A stretch of DNA of 64,000 nucleotides from Desulfovibrio sp. Huiquan2017 (GCF_017351175.1 NZ_JAFMPN010000009.1:1-64000), one strand, 5' to 3'. Shown: positions 1-8,514, counted from the stretch's first letter. The notes: generated by a model not told the origin, from the letters alone. A program made the numbers and translations.

Positions 1-348
1 TTGAATGCCTCGCATGCCGGTCGGATGTTCAGGACGGTGCGTTGCACGGCTTTCTTGGTCATCTCGCGACGACGAGATGGCCTTACCAGTTTTTGCAAGC
101 GCCTCGGCAACGACTTCGGCCTTCATCTTTTCTTCGGCATACATGCGTTTGAGGAGTTGGTTTTCTTTCTCTAGTTCCTTCATGCGTGCAATCAACGAGG
201 CGTCCATGCCGCCGTACTTGGAACGCCACTTGTAAAACGTGGCGCTACTCATGCCGTGTTCTCGGCAGAGTTGAGCTACCGGAATTCCGCTCTCGGCTTG
301 CTTCAAAATATTCAGAATCTGCGCGTCGCTGTACCGTGATTTTTTCAT
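1..348 (-). CDS. IS3-family transposase OrfA and start of OrfB (partial)
   Basis: OrfA begins at ATG 348 (MKKSRYSDAQILNIL...) with an AGGAG ribosome site just upstream. It has the helix-turn-helix region usual for IS3 OrfA (CREHGMSSATFYKWRSKYGG) and the heptad-like tail KELEKENQLLKRMYAEEK. An OrfB-like start (KLVRPSRRREMTKKAVQ...) is readable in another phase and runs to the window edge. The change of phase falls at an A5 run (minus-strand bases 94-90). OrfA itself has no stop before the edge. Going from OrfA to OrfB here needs a +1 (or -2) shift, not the usual -1, so this is either an unusual recoding site or a homopolymer indel that broke the element. Confidence 0.75.
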   Translation of the reverse strand, partial: MKKSRYSDAQILNILKQAESGIPVAQLCREHGMSSATFYKWRSKYGGMDASLIARMKELEKENQLLKRMYAEEKMKAEVVAEALAKTGKAISSSRDDQESRATHRPEHPTGMRGIQ

Positions 349-401
349 GTAGAATCTCCTCCGATCTGGTTAGTGGAAAATTCTACTTTTCAGAACAACT
401 A

Positions 402-421
402 GTTTTCGGGGGGGATTACCA
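402..421 (-). repeat. Terminal inverted-repeat end of the IS3 element (one copy visible)
   Basis: Read on the minus strand from 421 the terminus starts TGGTAATCCCCCCCGAAAAC. It has a TG...CA-type end and lies about 55 bases upstream of the OrfA ribosome site, as in IS3 elements. The partner repeat is outside the window, so the exact repeat length cannot be set. Confidence 0.5.
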
Positions 422-620
422 AAGCTGTAGAAACGCTCTTCCCGCTCTGGGAACGTCTCAAGAAGACGAAGGCCAAGATTGCGGCTGTGGCGACGGCCAT
501 GAACGCCGGTTACATCAGCGCCGTCATGAAAAGCCTGCTGGATGCCTCCACCGTATTTGACCGCCTGTGGTCAAACAGATGAACGAGAAAATCACCCAGA
601 TTCGGCGCTTGCATGTGTAG
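421..620 (+). pseudogene. ISL3-family transposase remnant
   Basis: The frame from 421 reads AVETLFPLWERLKKTKAKI, then ATAMNAGYISAVMKSLLDAS and TVFDRL, and stops at 577-579. A second frame from 567 continues the same protein with VVKQMNEKITQIRRLHV and stops at 618-620. Together they match the DDE-domain core of ISL3 transposases around the catalytic region (family pattern ...VFDRFHVVK.MN...), with a small deletion at 564-567. The 5' part is cut by the IS3 element and the 3' part is missing. It is dead; family assignment is by pattern recognition. Confidence 0.7.
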
Positions 621-1179
621 TTCTATTAGGATAAATACTTCTAGAAATTTTTGGAATACATATATTCGAAAGTGTAATAATGTCTACATCATTTTTGATA
701 GTCGACAAAGCCGCCCGCCTTAAGTTGTTAACATATGCCAAATAAGTACATTAAGCTGGAAACAAGCATTGGTTAGCATGGAACCGATTAAATAGCCTTT
801 TGAACAAAAGATAGATATTGTTTTTTTAAACCGTGAAGAAATAATTGCTATCTCCCTAAGGATAACTGATGAATTATTTAGTCAACAAGCAAAATAAAAA
901 AACGTTTCTTTTATTCTTTTGTTGTTTATCTTTCCACTATAGATTTAGATTACACAGCAAGTCAACATGGACCTGTTCCTCTATACAGCCTACTTGGCAT
1001 TAACGACTGTTATCCTCTGCCAAGCTCACGACTGTCAAAAATATACACTTAAATTTTTCGTTAGCTCCTAATTTGGCAAATACTTTGATCGTGGCCCCAT
1101 TGGACTATGTATTCCATCCCATCGTCTGGGGGCAGACATATTCTTAAGTTTATATTTTGTTCTATTTCCGATTTTTGCT
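621..1179. other. A/T-rich stretch without a supported gene
   Basis: There are many stops in all frames. One plus-strand frame reads MDLFLYTAYLALTTVILCQA from 967, reaches TAA at 1069-1071, then stays open into the ORF at 1180 through YFDRGPIGLCIPSHRLGA. This could be the decayed front of a membrane-protein gene. No RNA gene or repeat was recognised. Confidence 0.5.
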
Positions 1180-1473
1180 GTGTTTGCTGCTTACTCTTTT
1201 ATAAAAAGATTTTCCTATTTAAGCCGTTTTTTTGATCTTCCCCCTGCTGTGTACTTATTTTATCATACTGTATTTTATAATTATATTTTAGGCAAGAGAA
1301 CAGATGCTGATTACTTAATATTGCATAGCAATACATCAAAAACAGTGAGTTCGATTGCCACGCAGAACACTCTAAACAACAAAGCAAGAATGTCTCTTAT
1401 TAAAAGCAATTCTGATGGTAATATCGCACTCTACGCATACCACGATTCAACTCATTTTGAGGGCTATATATGA
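1180..1473 (+). CDS. Unknown small membrane protein or C-terminal remnant
   Basis: I do not recognise this 97-residue ORF. It starts at GTG 1180, the first usable start after the in-frame TAA at 1069. Upstream codons from 1072 are open and hydrophobic (DIFLSLYFVLFPIFAVFAAY), so the protein may once have been longer. The N-terminal part is hydrophobic and the rest polar. The only support is context: its TGA overlaps the ATG of the glycosyltransferase (ATGA at 1470-1473), the same kind of junction that links the other genes of this cluster. It is either a real small partner or the tail of a broken gene. Confidence 0.4.
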   Translation: MFAAYSFIKRFSYLSRFFDLPPAVYLFYHTVFYNYILGKRTDADYLILHSNTSKTVSSIATQNTLNNKARMSLIKSNSDGNIALYAYHDSTHFEGYI

Positions 1474-2420
1474 AACTCATTATACAGATTCCATGTTTGA
1501 ATGAGGCTGGAACACTTGATCTTGCTCTTTCAAAACTCCCAAAAGAAGTTCCAGGCTTCGATTGTGTTGAATGGTTAGTTATCGACGACGGCAGTACTGA
1601 TGATACTGTCAACGTTGCAAAGGCAAATGGGGTTGACCATATTATCTCTCATCCTCAAAATTTAGGACTCGCCAGGGCCTTCATGACCGGAATAACAGCC
1701 AGCTTGTCACTAGGAGCTGATGTTATCATAAATACCGATGCAGATGATCAATACGATGCATCTTGCATACCCGATTTGGTACGCCCTATCCTCGACGATG
1801 AAGCCGAGATCGTCATAGGCACACGCCCAATCCACTCGATTGAACATTTTTCGCCACTCAAAAAGATTTTCCAGAAAATCGGCTCAGCCGTTGTACGATT
1901 GGCTAGCAACACAAACGTTGGCGACGCTCCTAGCGGATTTAGAGCTATAAGCCGAAGCGCAGCTCTCCAACTTAACGTTTTCAGTGAATACACCTACACT
2001 CTAGAGACGATTATCCAAGCGGGAATGAAACGAATGAAAGTTGTTTCCGTACCTGTGAGGGTAAACAAAGACTTACGTCCATCTCGGCTAGTGCACTCGA
2101 TTCCTTCATACATATATCGATCGATTTTGACGATAATTAGGATTTCCATAACATACAAACCGCTTAAATTTTTTGCTATTATTGGCATGTTTCTTTTTGC
2201 TGTTGGCTTAATGCTCAATATCCGCTGGCTGTTTTTATTTTTCAATGATCCCAGCCACGCCCGTGTGCCAAGCCTGATTCTAGGACTCACTTTTATAATA
2301 GGCTCCTTCTTCTCTCTTGCCATTGGAATTTTGGGAGATCTCCTTTCTGTTAACAGGCGGCTGCTGGAGGATATACGAACACGGCTTTTGTCTCATGACA
2401 TGGGTCACAGGCATGACTAA
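1470..2420 (+). CDS. Family 2 glycosyltransferase, polyprenyl-phosphate type, membrane-anchored
   Basis: A 316-residue GT-A fold glycosyltransferase resembling dolichol-phosphate mannosyltransferase/GtrB. The nucleotide-binding motif DDGSTDDT is at 39-46 and the metal-binding NTDADDQ at 88-94. The acceptor-side motif APSGFRA is near 153-159. Two C-terminal membrane segments lie at about 233-258 and 267-291. Members of this family move a sugar from a nucleotide sugar to a polyprenyl phosphate at the cytoplasmic face. The ATG overlaps the upstream stop and is preceded by TTGAGGG. Its 3' end overlaps the next gene by eight bases. The sugar and the final glycan are unknown. Confidence 0.85.
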   Translation: MKLIIQIPCLNEAGTLDLALSKLPKEVPGFDCVEWLVIDDGSTDDTVNVAKANGVDHIISHPQNLGLARAFMTGITASLSLGADVIINTDADDQYDASCIPDLVRPILDDEAEIVIGTRPIHSIEHFSPLKKIFQKIGSAVVRLASNTNVGDAPSGFRAISRSAALQLNVFSEYTYTLETIIQAGMKRMKVVSVPVRVNKDLRPSRLVHSIPSYIYRSILTIIRISITYKPLKFFAIIGMFLFAVGLMLNIRWLFLFFNDPSHARVPSLILGLTFIIGSFFSLAIGILGDLLSVNRRLLEDIRTRLLSHDMGHRHD

Positions 2421-3444
2421 ACGCCTTCCGAGGAGCACTGCTCCCAAAAGGAAAGATATCAAATTACGGAATTACGATCCGACAGTGTTATTGGGAGGAT
2501 ATAAATCCCTCGCTGTCGGTCATGCTATAAACGAAGCCTATCGCGCCACTGGTGCGTCCGGTGGTGCGATGCGTACCATTCTTGCCCATCTTTTGAGGAC
2601 CAAACGCGTGGACGCCGTTATCTCTGCTGGTTTTCATGAAGATGACCCAATCACTCCTCGCTACCTGAAACAAACGACAACCGATGATATCTTTTCCATG
2701 GGAGGCTCGATCTATTCGTACCTTTCTGCGATACCACTACGCAAGGCTGTGGATGCAATAGATTCTGAACGATGTGCCATTGTTTGTCAGCCCTGTATGG
2801 TCCCCTTGCTCAGAAGGTTACAAGCACAACAAAATAACATTAAGTACATCTTCAGTTTTTTCTGTGGATATAATATGAGCCACGAAGCAACACTTTTCAT
2901 GCTCAGAAAATTAAATGTTCGCCCTGAAGAAGTAACTGCCATCAACTATCGTGGAGGACCTTATCCAGGGGGCTTTCAGCTCATTACTCGAGATGGGCAA
3001 AAATTTACTTATGGCAAGGAAAGCTACGAACTACTCAACCTTCAGTTCGTCCGGCCTGGATGCCTAAGGTGTACCAAATACATGGGAGAAGGGGCGGACT
3101 TGGTAGCCGGTGATGCTTGGCTTAAAAGTCATCCTCGAATGACCTTGTTGATGGCGAGGTCAGCGCTTGGGAAAGAGGCTATGGAACAAGCATCTTATGA
3201 TCATGAAGTGGCTCTGTATTCAATGACCGAACAGGACTTATTACGCATGCATTTTCATAATCTTATCCACAAGAAGTACGGTGATGGACTGTTTTTAAGA
3301 CTCACCACGAAAATGTTTAATCAAGTAATACCTAAGCAGTTGGTTCCTTTTAAACTCCTGTCATGTTTTTCACGTCTTCGTAGACGCTGGAAGATAGGCG
3401 TGGATATTCAGAACTTGGAGCCTTACAAAAGTGACTGTGTCTAG
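2413..3444 (+). CDS. FrhB-like protein (coenzyme F420 hydrogenase/dehydrogenase beta-subunit family)
   Basis: A 343-residue protein matching the two-part FrhB/FdhB family. An N-terminal-type segment GGYKSLAVGHAINEAYRATG lies at 28-47, a CQPC pair at 125-128, and the C-terminal-type segment RPGCLRC...GEGADLVAGDAWL at 215-236. The usual N-terminal CxxC-rich ferredoxin-like head is absent, so the Fe-S content is reduced. Family members are flavin/Fe-S redox proteins; those in surface-glycan clusters have no settled reaction. The start is taken at ATG 2413, which overlaps the glycosyltransferase stop; ATG 2395 in the same frame is possible. No F420 biosynthesis genes are in view. Confidence 0.75.
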   Translation: MTKRLPRSTAPKRKDIKLRNYDPTVLLGGYKSLAVGHAINEAYRATGASGGAMRTILAHLLRTKRVDAVISAGFHEDDPITPRYLKQTTTDDIFSMGGSIYSYLSAIPLRKAVDAIDSERCAIVCQPCMVPLLRRLQAQQNNIKYIFSFFCGYNMSHEATLFMLRKLNVRPEEVTAINYRGGPYPGGFQLITRDGQKFTYGKESYELLNLQFVRPGCLRCTKYMGEGADLVAGDAWLKSHPRMTLLMARSALGKEAMEQASYDHEVALYSMTEQDLLRMHFHNLIHKKYGDGLFLRLTTKMFNQVIPKQLVPFKLLSCFSRLRRRWKIGVDIQNLEPYKSDCV

Positions 3445-4369
3445 TAACTTCAAGAAACTAATCTCAATCGCCGTTTCATCGGCACTAATTTTTGTCGTTT
3501 ACAACCGATTGGATATTGACAGTCTCGTAAAATTGATTGGCCAAACGAAACCAAAGTACATTGGCTACTTTCTTTTGCTCATGGTTCCGCAATTGATTCT
3601 TGCCTCTGCGCGCTGGTGGTGGTTGGCTAGGAGTTTGGCCGGTGTGAGAATCTCACCAAGCACCGCCTTTGGACATGTCCTGGGTAGTTATAGCGCCAAT
3701 CTCATCATACCAGGCAAGCTGGGAGAATTTTTCCGCAGTTTTTGGCTGGAGACTGACGATCGCCCTCTAAGTGTATTTCTTGTAGTCTTCGAAAAAATCC
3801 TTGATATCACTGCCATTCTCATCATTCTAGAAGTCGCCCTCCTTATTGAACACCCTTTGTCGCTATCATTTATCATTTCTGCAAAAGGACTGGTGCTGGG
3901 GGCAACAACGCTTACTTTATTATTCTTGGTATTCATTTTATATTACAAGAAAAATCTGGGAAGGTTGGTCAGCTTTTTGTTAATAAAGAAGCTTCCTACT
4001 TTGAATCTTCAATCCTTTAGCGAGATGAAGATCGACTTGCTTAAAGGGAGCGTCTTTTTGGTCAGTTCCATTGTACTTTGGCTAGTTCAAATATTCCAGT
4101 TTGTTCTTATGTTTGAGATGCTGGGAGTCTCCATTCCTGTCGATTCAGTTTATGCTGGCTCGTCATTGGCGCTATTGGCGGGAGCCTTGCCTCTGACTAT
4201 CGGCGGCATTGGCTCGCGAGATGTCGCATTACTATGGTATTTTGGTTCATTTATCGAACTCGAAGTCTTACTTGGAATCGGCATGCTCTCTTTATTACGA
4301 GTTGTTATACCTGGAATGATTGGTATTCCTTTCTTTTACAAGTACAATACGGGGAAAAAAAGGACATGA
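3431..4369 (+). CDS. Flippase-like integral membrane protein (lysylphosphatidylglycerol synthase TM / AglD family)
   Basis: A 312-residue protein with about eight hydrophobic spans and the family-type segments SYSANLIIPGKLGEFFRSFWL near 86-106 and LAGALPLTIGGIGSRDVALL near 249-268. The family (UPF0104/LPG_synthase_TM) includes lipid-linked sugar transporters and MprF-like flippase domains. In a glycan cluster it may move a polyprenyl-linked sugar across the membrane. GTG 3431 overlaps the preceding gene by 14 bases; GTG 3437 is an alternative. The 3' end overlaps the next gene at ATGA (4366-4369). The function is inferred from family and neighbours. Confidence 0.75.
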   Translation: MTVSSNFKKLISIAVSSALIFVVYNRLDIDSLVKLIGQTKPKYIGYFLLLMVPQLILASARWWWLARSLAGVRISPSTAFGHVLGSYSANLIIPGKLGEFFRSFWLETDDRPLSVFLVVFEKILDITAILIILEVALLIEHPLSLSFIISAKGLVLGATTLTLLFLVFILYYKKNLGRLVSFLLIKKLPTLNLQSFSEMKIDLLKGSVFLVSSIVLWLVQIFQFVLMFEMLGVSIPVDSVYAGSSLALLAGALPLTIGGIGSRDVALLWYFGSFIELEVLLGIGMLSLLRVVIPGMIGIPFFYKYNTGKKRT

Positions 4370-5982
4370 GTTCATCCAAGACATCTCTTTGTATTTCATA
4401 CAACGCAACAATGGCTAGGTTGATCCCCAGAGTGTTGACTCAGCTTGAACGAGACTCAGATGCCCCTCTTTTCGGCAGCTTTGATCGTGATTTTTGGCAC
4501 TATAAAATGAGGGACTTTTCATCCATTATTCTTCAGCAAGGTGCTCTGATTCTTGAGGCGCTAAAGGACGTTTCTTTTGAAGGCAATCCTTTTAGTGGGC
4601 GCCCAGACAGGATAACTCAGTTGGAAACATGGATTGATGGCGGACTGACCTTCTGGGCTAATCGTCAATTACGTGGTGGAGGTTTTGAAGAGTACTACCC
4701 CTTCGAATCAGGCTTTCCGCCTGCCGCCTTCAGCCTTTGGACAATTGGCATATTGTTGCGCAACCGCGACTTTTGCGAACCCAACATCAAGATAAAAAAA
4801 GCTATGCAACAATGTTGTGACTGGCTACTTTCCCACCCTGAAACCGATGCTTCCAATCAGGAGATGGCCAGCTTGGTAGGGTTAGCACTAGCTTCACGAG
4901 TACCTGGAGTCAAAGTTGACGCAAATACGCTTGAAGCGCGAATTGGGAATTTATTCGCGAAGCAGTCAAAGGAAGGATGGTTTGAAGAATATGGCGGCCC
5001 CGATTTAGGATATCTAAGTGTCACCATCGACTGCCTGTGGGATTATTATGAACTGACTGGCGACAAGCGAGCCATGGACGCCATGAATAAAGCTACAGAG
5101 TACATCGCCTCCTTTATTTCAGTGGGAGGATCTTTACCTGTAATGACAAATTCACGAAATACCGATTACATCGTTCCATACGGACTAATTCGTTTAGGTG
5201 AAACAAATAGAACGGCTGCGGCAGTGATCCATCGCCTTTATAAAGGAATTGACTCACCTTCACATTTTCTCCACGCAACTGATGATAGGTACTTATGCCA
5301 TTACATCGGACAATCACATTTTAGAGCGATTCCCTATTTGGATAAGCTCACTGATCCTGAGGCCCTACCATGCGACACGGGATTCCGAAAATACTACTCT
5401 GATAGTAATCTGTTCATTGAACATGCAAAGACCAGTGTATACGTTGCAGCCGCAAAGGGTGGTATTACATTGATCCATGGGAAAAGTGGTCCCAATTTAG
5501 CGGATTTTGGTTGGCGAATCAAATTGGGTACCCATGTTGCCGTGTCTCACTGGCAAAATGGGGATTACACTATTGCATCAGAAGTGAATGATAATGGTAT
5601 TGCCATAACTATTACAGGAGAAATGACCAGTCAGACCTGGCAAACCGTCACCCCCTTGAAACATGTAATATTAAGGGCCCTCAGTTTGATTCTCGGACGT
5701 AGACTTATCCCTTTTCTCAAAAAAAAATCCATTTTTGGGAAGAAAACAAGCGGGGTTCATTTTACTCGTTCAGTGGCCATCGGCTACGACAGAGTCGAGA
5801 TCAAGGATACTTTTTGGAACTTGAACTCCCATGTCCCATTTCCAGCGCCTCAGTACTCGCTTCGGCATGTCGCTAGTGCATATCGATATACAGGCGAAGA
5901 ACTCTGCCAACCAGTAGAAAGAAAGCTTATACCTTCTGCAGATGGAGGGCGAATGGAATCACAATTCCATCTTCCAAGGTAA
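4366..5982 (+). CDS. Predicted alpha/alpha-toroid protein (heparinase/epimerase-like), function unknown
   Basis: A 538-residue soluble protein starting at ATG 4366, which overlaps the previous stop (ATGA) and follows a GGGG/AAGG-rich ribosome site. The N-terminal two thirds look like helical-toroid repeats with aromatic motifs (GGGFEEYYPFESGFP, GWFEEYGGPDLGYLSVTID). A conserved-looking SRNTDYIVPYGL follows, and the C-terminal part is beta-rich. This architecture is typical of heparinase II/III-like lyases and glucuronyl C5-epimerases, but I cannot fix a catalytic set. No signal peptide is evident. As last gene of the coupled cluster it may modify or cleave the glycan built by its partners. 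Base use is A/T-rich like its neighbours. Confidence 0.6.
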   Translation: MSSSKTSLCISYNATMARLIPRVLTQLERDSDAPLFGSFDRDFWHYKMRDFSSIILQQGALILEALKDVSFEGNPFSGRPDRITQLETWIDGGLTFWANRQLRGGGFEEYYPFESGFPPAAFSLWTIGILLRNRDFCEPNIKIKKAMQQCCDWLLSHPETDASNQEMASLVGLALASRVPGVKVDANTLEARIGNLFAKQSKEGWFEEYGGPDLGYLSVTIDCLWDYYELTGDKRAMDAMNKATEYIASFISVGGSLPVMTNSRNTDYIVPYGLIRLGETNRTAAAVIHRLYKGIDSPSHFLHATDDRYLCHYIGQSHFRAIPYLDKLTDPEALPCDTGFRKYYSDSNLFIEHAKTSVYVAAAKGGITLIHGKSGPNLADFGWRIKLGTHVAVSHWQNGDYTIASEVNDNGIAITITGEMTSQTWQTVTPLKHVILRALSLILGRRLIPFLKKKSIFGKKTSGVHFTRSVAIGYDRVEIKDTFWNLNSHVPFPAPQYSLRHVASAYRYTGEELCQPVERKLIPSADGGRMESQFHLPR

Positions 5983-6122
5983 TCCATATTTTTCAATGCC
6001 GTTTAAGCATGAACTGTAACGAGGATAACCTCCGACAGCACAAAATCCCCTTTTTAGCCCAAATATGTTATCCTCATAAAAATTTACTAAATAATTTCAG
6101 CATATACAGACTCTATTTCGGT

Positions 6123-6168
6123 CATGGGGTTCAAGGGGTCGGAGGTTCAAATCCTCTCATCCCGACCA
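6123..6168 (+). pseudogene. tRNA-Pro(GGG) 3' half, probable attachment-site remnant
   Basis: The sequence begins in the anticodon loop (ATGGGGT, anticodon GGG) and contains the 3' anticodon-stem strand, variable loop, T arm (GGAGG TTCAAAT CCTCT) and acceptor strand CATCCCGACCA. The matching 5' half is missing; the bases before 6123 are A/T-rich island DNA with no acceptor partner CGGGATG. A clean break in the anticodon loop is where many tyrosine integrases cross over. I read it as the right boundary of the island at 1-6122. Confidence 0.75.
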
Positions 6169-6345
6169 AACGATGAAAGACCCCGGCGGGCCGACCAAGA
6201 GTCGACCCGCCATTTCATCGAAAACAGCCGGAACGCTGCTGTAGCTCAATAGGTAGAGCGCATCCTTGGTAAGATATGCCAAGGACCCAATGGACACCGG
6301 CCACACATTCTTTCCGACTCTCCCCCTGCCCTCTGGCCCCTCACT
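6160..6345 (+). repeat. Duplicated tRNA-Pro end / spacer / tRNA-Thr unit, copy A
   Basis: The unit contains the tRNA-Pro 3' end, a hairpin-forming spacer (GATGAAAG...TTTCATC with an inner GGCGGGCCGAC/GTCGACCCGCC stem, 6172-6219), the shared string AAAACAGCCGGAAC, and a 5' half of tRNA-Thr. The flank from 6274 matches 11168-11235, for example GGCCACACATTCTTTCCG against AGCCACACCTTCTTTCCG. The same order recurs in copy C at 10966-11235. Confidence 0.8.
6235..6273 (+). pseudogene. tRNA-Thr(GGT)-like gene, copy A, 5' half only
   Basis: GCTGCTGTAGCTCAATAGG begins a good acceptor strand and D arm (GCTC/GAGC). The anticodon stem-loop CATCC TTGGTAAG, anticodon GGT, follows and then the sequence breaks. 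The bases after 6273 correspond to DNA that in copy C lies downstream of the tRNA terminator, so the 3' half and terminator were deleted. It cannot make a tRNA. Confidence 0.75.
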
Positions 6346-6543
6346 CAAAATCGGCGGAAAGTCTCTTCTACTAGCTGGCCCCAGGGGGGGCTTTACACTC
6401 CTCCCTCCCCTGACACTCCCGCACTTGTCAGTGCTCCGACACGGAAAAGCCGAAGGGGTTTACCCTCCGGCTTTTCTTCCTTGGCAAATGGATAATATTC
6501 CGGTTGGGCATGTGGTACAAACGTCAACCAGTAATTATTTTTG
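6274..6543. other. Intergenic DNA after tRNA-Thr copy A
   Basis: The first 70 bases are the duplicated flank shared with 11168-11235. The remainder is pyrimidine-rich and contains the terminator hairpin at 6444-6476. No open frame looks coding. Confidence 0.5.
6444..6476 (-). terminator. Terminator after the first chemotaxis receptor gene
   Basis: Inverted repeat GAAAAGCCGaaGGGG / CCCTcCGGCTTTTC with a short loop and a T-rich end on the minus strand. It sits about 70 bases after the receptor stop. The T runs make it possibly bidirectional. Confidence 0.6.
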
Positions 6544-8514
6544 TCAGAATTGTTCCAGCTCCTGACCTTCGAGCCCCGGGGCCGCGCCCTTTGTCCCGGT
6601 TTGCGATGCAGGCAGGGACTTGCGTTCTTGCCGACCGCTCTTGCCAGGGAGGAACCCTTCCTTCCCCCTTCCGGCGTGCCTGTCCAGGTCCACCTTGAAG
6701 TAGGCGATGATTTGCTGGAGCATCTGGGCCTGTCTGGCCAAGTCCGAAGATGTGGCGGCCATCTCTTCGGATGCCGCGGCGTTTTGCTGCACCACGTTGT
6801 CCAACTGCTGCAGGGCCTGGTTGATCTGCATGGCTCCGGCGTTCTGTTCGTCACTGGCCTCGGAGATCTCCTGAATCAACTCGGCGGTCTCCTGGATGTT
6901 CGGCACGATCTGTTCGAGCATGCTGCCGGCCTCCTCGGCTACCTTGACGCTGGAGGAAGAGAGCGCACTAATCTCGGCTGCGGCCTGTCCAGAGCGTTCA
7001 GCCAGCTTGCGCACTTCCGAGGCCACTACAGCGAACCCCTTGCCGTGTTCACCGGCCCGGGCCGCTTCAATGGCCGCATTCAAGGCCAACAGATTGGTCT
7101 GGCGGGCAATTTCCTCGATTATAGAGATCTTATCCGCGATCTGGCGCATGGCCTTGACGGTTTCGCCCACGGCGCGGCCACCATGTTCGGCGTCCTGGGA
7201 GGCCTTTTGGGCTATGGACTTCGTCTTGTTGGCGTTTGTCGCATTGCCGTGGATATTGGAGGCCATCGCCTCCATGGACGAAGAGACTTCTTCCAGAGAG
7301 GCCGCTTGCTCCGTGGCGCCCTGCGACAGGGTCTGGGAGGTGCTGGAGAGCAGTTCGCTGCCCGATGCCACCTGTTCACTTCCGTCCAAGACCTGGGAGA
7401 TAACCTCTGTGAGCCGGGAGGTCATGGTGTTGAGGGCGGACTGGATGGCCCCTATCTCGTCCGCGCGGTCCTCATCCACATAGCGCGTATAGTCGCCCTC
7501 CGCGACATGTCCCAAGAACCTGACCACCGTGCTCAGAGGATTCACCACGACTCGGTTGGTGAAAACCCAAATGATGGCGATAGCCGCTATGAGACAGATG
7601 ACGATGGTCAGGGAGAACTGCCAAATGGTCTTATACACGGGGGCCATGATTTCGGATTGCTGAATCAAGCCGACGATTTTCCACCCAGTCTGTGGGGACG
7701 TGTGGACAACAGCCTGCACCGCTTTCCCCCCAATGGTCACTTCCGTAGTCCCCTGGTTCAGGTTGAAGAGGGTTTCATAACTCTTACCCAGTTCACCGAC
7801 TTTCTTGAAGTTATGCTCGTTGTCCGAGGGGTCGGCCAAAATCACGCCGTCATCCTGGATAAGCATGACATATCCGGTCCTGCCGAGCTTGAGGCTTTTG
7901 ACCAAATCAGAGAGTTTCTTGAGCGAAATATCCAACCCTACCACCGCGATTACCTTACCATTGACGATGACAGGCTGCATAATACCGGCCACGGCGTCTC
8001 CGGTGGTGGACATATAGGCCTTGGACATGGACGGTTTTTCGCCTGCGGCCACGGCCGTCCGATACCATGGGCGCTTACGCGGATCGTAACCCGGCGGTAC
8101 GGTGCTTTCGGTCAAAGAGGAGATGAAGCAGCCCGCCTCGTTGCCCATATATATTTCCACATAGCTGGGGTGAGTCTTTTGAAGCCGCTGGAAGGGCGTG
8201 ACCATGGCAAGCCCCACGGCATCGTCGGGATTGGGTGCTCCCTTGGTCCGCGCCGAGGTGCGCATGAAGGTAGTGGTCACTTGGTCCGCTTTGAGAACCA
8301 CGGAATCCGAAGCCAACGCCGTAATGTTCATCCTGGTTTCATCAAGGAATTGACTGATGATGGTATCCACGAGCCCCAACTGCTTCGTCAGGAGAGCGTT
8401 GTTGGCCTCCATAGAGGCTTGGTATGTATTGGCTGCGACAATAGAGAACAGCGCCGCCCCCAACACCAGCAGAACAATGATAAAGGCAGAAATGGTCTTG
8501 GTTTTAATGGACAT
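6544..8514 (-). CDS. Methyl-accepting chemotaxis protein with dCache sensor
   Basis: A 656-residue receptor. A signal-anchor segment lies at about 8-28, then a periplasmic double-Cache domain with YDPRKRPWY at 143-151 and the PAS-like [19 protein letters not shown] at 211-229. The second membrane span is about 299-318, followed by HAMP and the cytoplasmic signalling hairpin whose tip is [20 protein letters not shown]. There is no C-terminal CheR-docking pentapeptide. ATG 8514 is chosen because AAAGAGG precedes it; an earlier ATG at 8577 lacks a ribosome site. The ligand cannot be predicted. It is paralogous to the receptor at 8886-10799. Confidence 0.92.
   Translation of the reverse strand: MSIKTKTISAFIIVLLVLGAALFSIVAANTYQASMEANNALLTKQLGLVDTIISQFLDETRMNITALASDSVVLKADQVTTTFMRTSARTKGAPNPDDAVGLAMVTPFQRLQKTHPSYVEIYMGNEAGCFISSLTESTVPPGYDPRKRPWYRTAVAAGEKPSMSKAYMSTTGDAVAGIMQPVIVNGKVIAVVGLDISLKKLSDLVKSLKLGRTGYVMLIQDDGVILADPSDNEHNFKKVGELGKSYETLFNLNQGTTEVTIGGKAVQAVVHTSPQTGWKIVGLIQQSEIMAPVYKTIWQFSLTIVICLIAAIAIIWVFTNRVVVNPLSTVVRFLGHVAEGDYTRYVDEDRADEIGAIQSALNTMTSRLTEVISQVLDGSEQVASGSELLSSTSQTLSQGATEQAASLEEVSSSMEAMASNIHGNATNANKTKSIAQKASQDAEHGGRAVGETVKAMRQIADKISIIEEIARQTNLLALNAAIEAARAGEHGKGFAVVASEVRKLAERSGQAAAEISALSSSSVKVAEEAGSMLEQIVPNIQETAELIQEISEASDEQNAGAMQINQALQQLDNVVQQNAAASEEMAATSSDLARQAQMLQQIIAYFKVDLDRHAGRGKEGFLPGKSGRQERKSLPASQTGTKGAAPGLEGQELEQF

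Larger units (their letters stand above)
1..421 (-). mobile_element. IS3-family insertion sequence, one end only
   Basis: The minus strand carries an IS3-type OrfA and the first codons of OrfB. On the plus strand the element appears to end at about 421 with ...GGGGGGGATTACCA, so its terminus read inward is TGGTAATCCCCCC. Sequence right of 421 is the inside of an unrelated transposase frame (421-620), which marks the junction. The rest of OrfB and the other terminus lie beyond the window start. The subgroup within IS3 cannot be told from what is visible. Confidence 0.75.
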
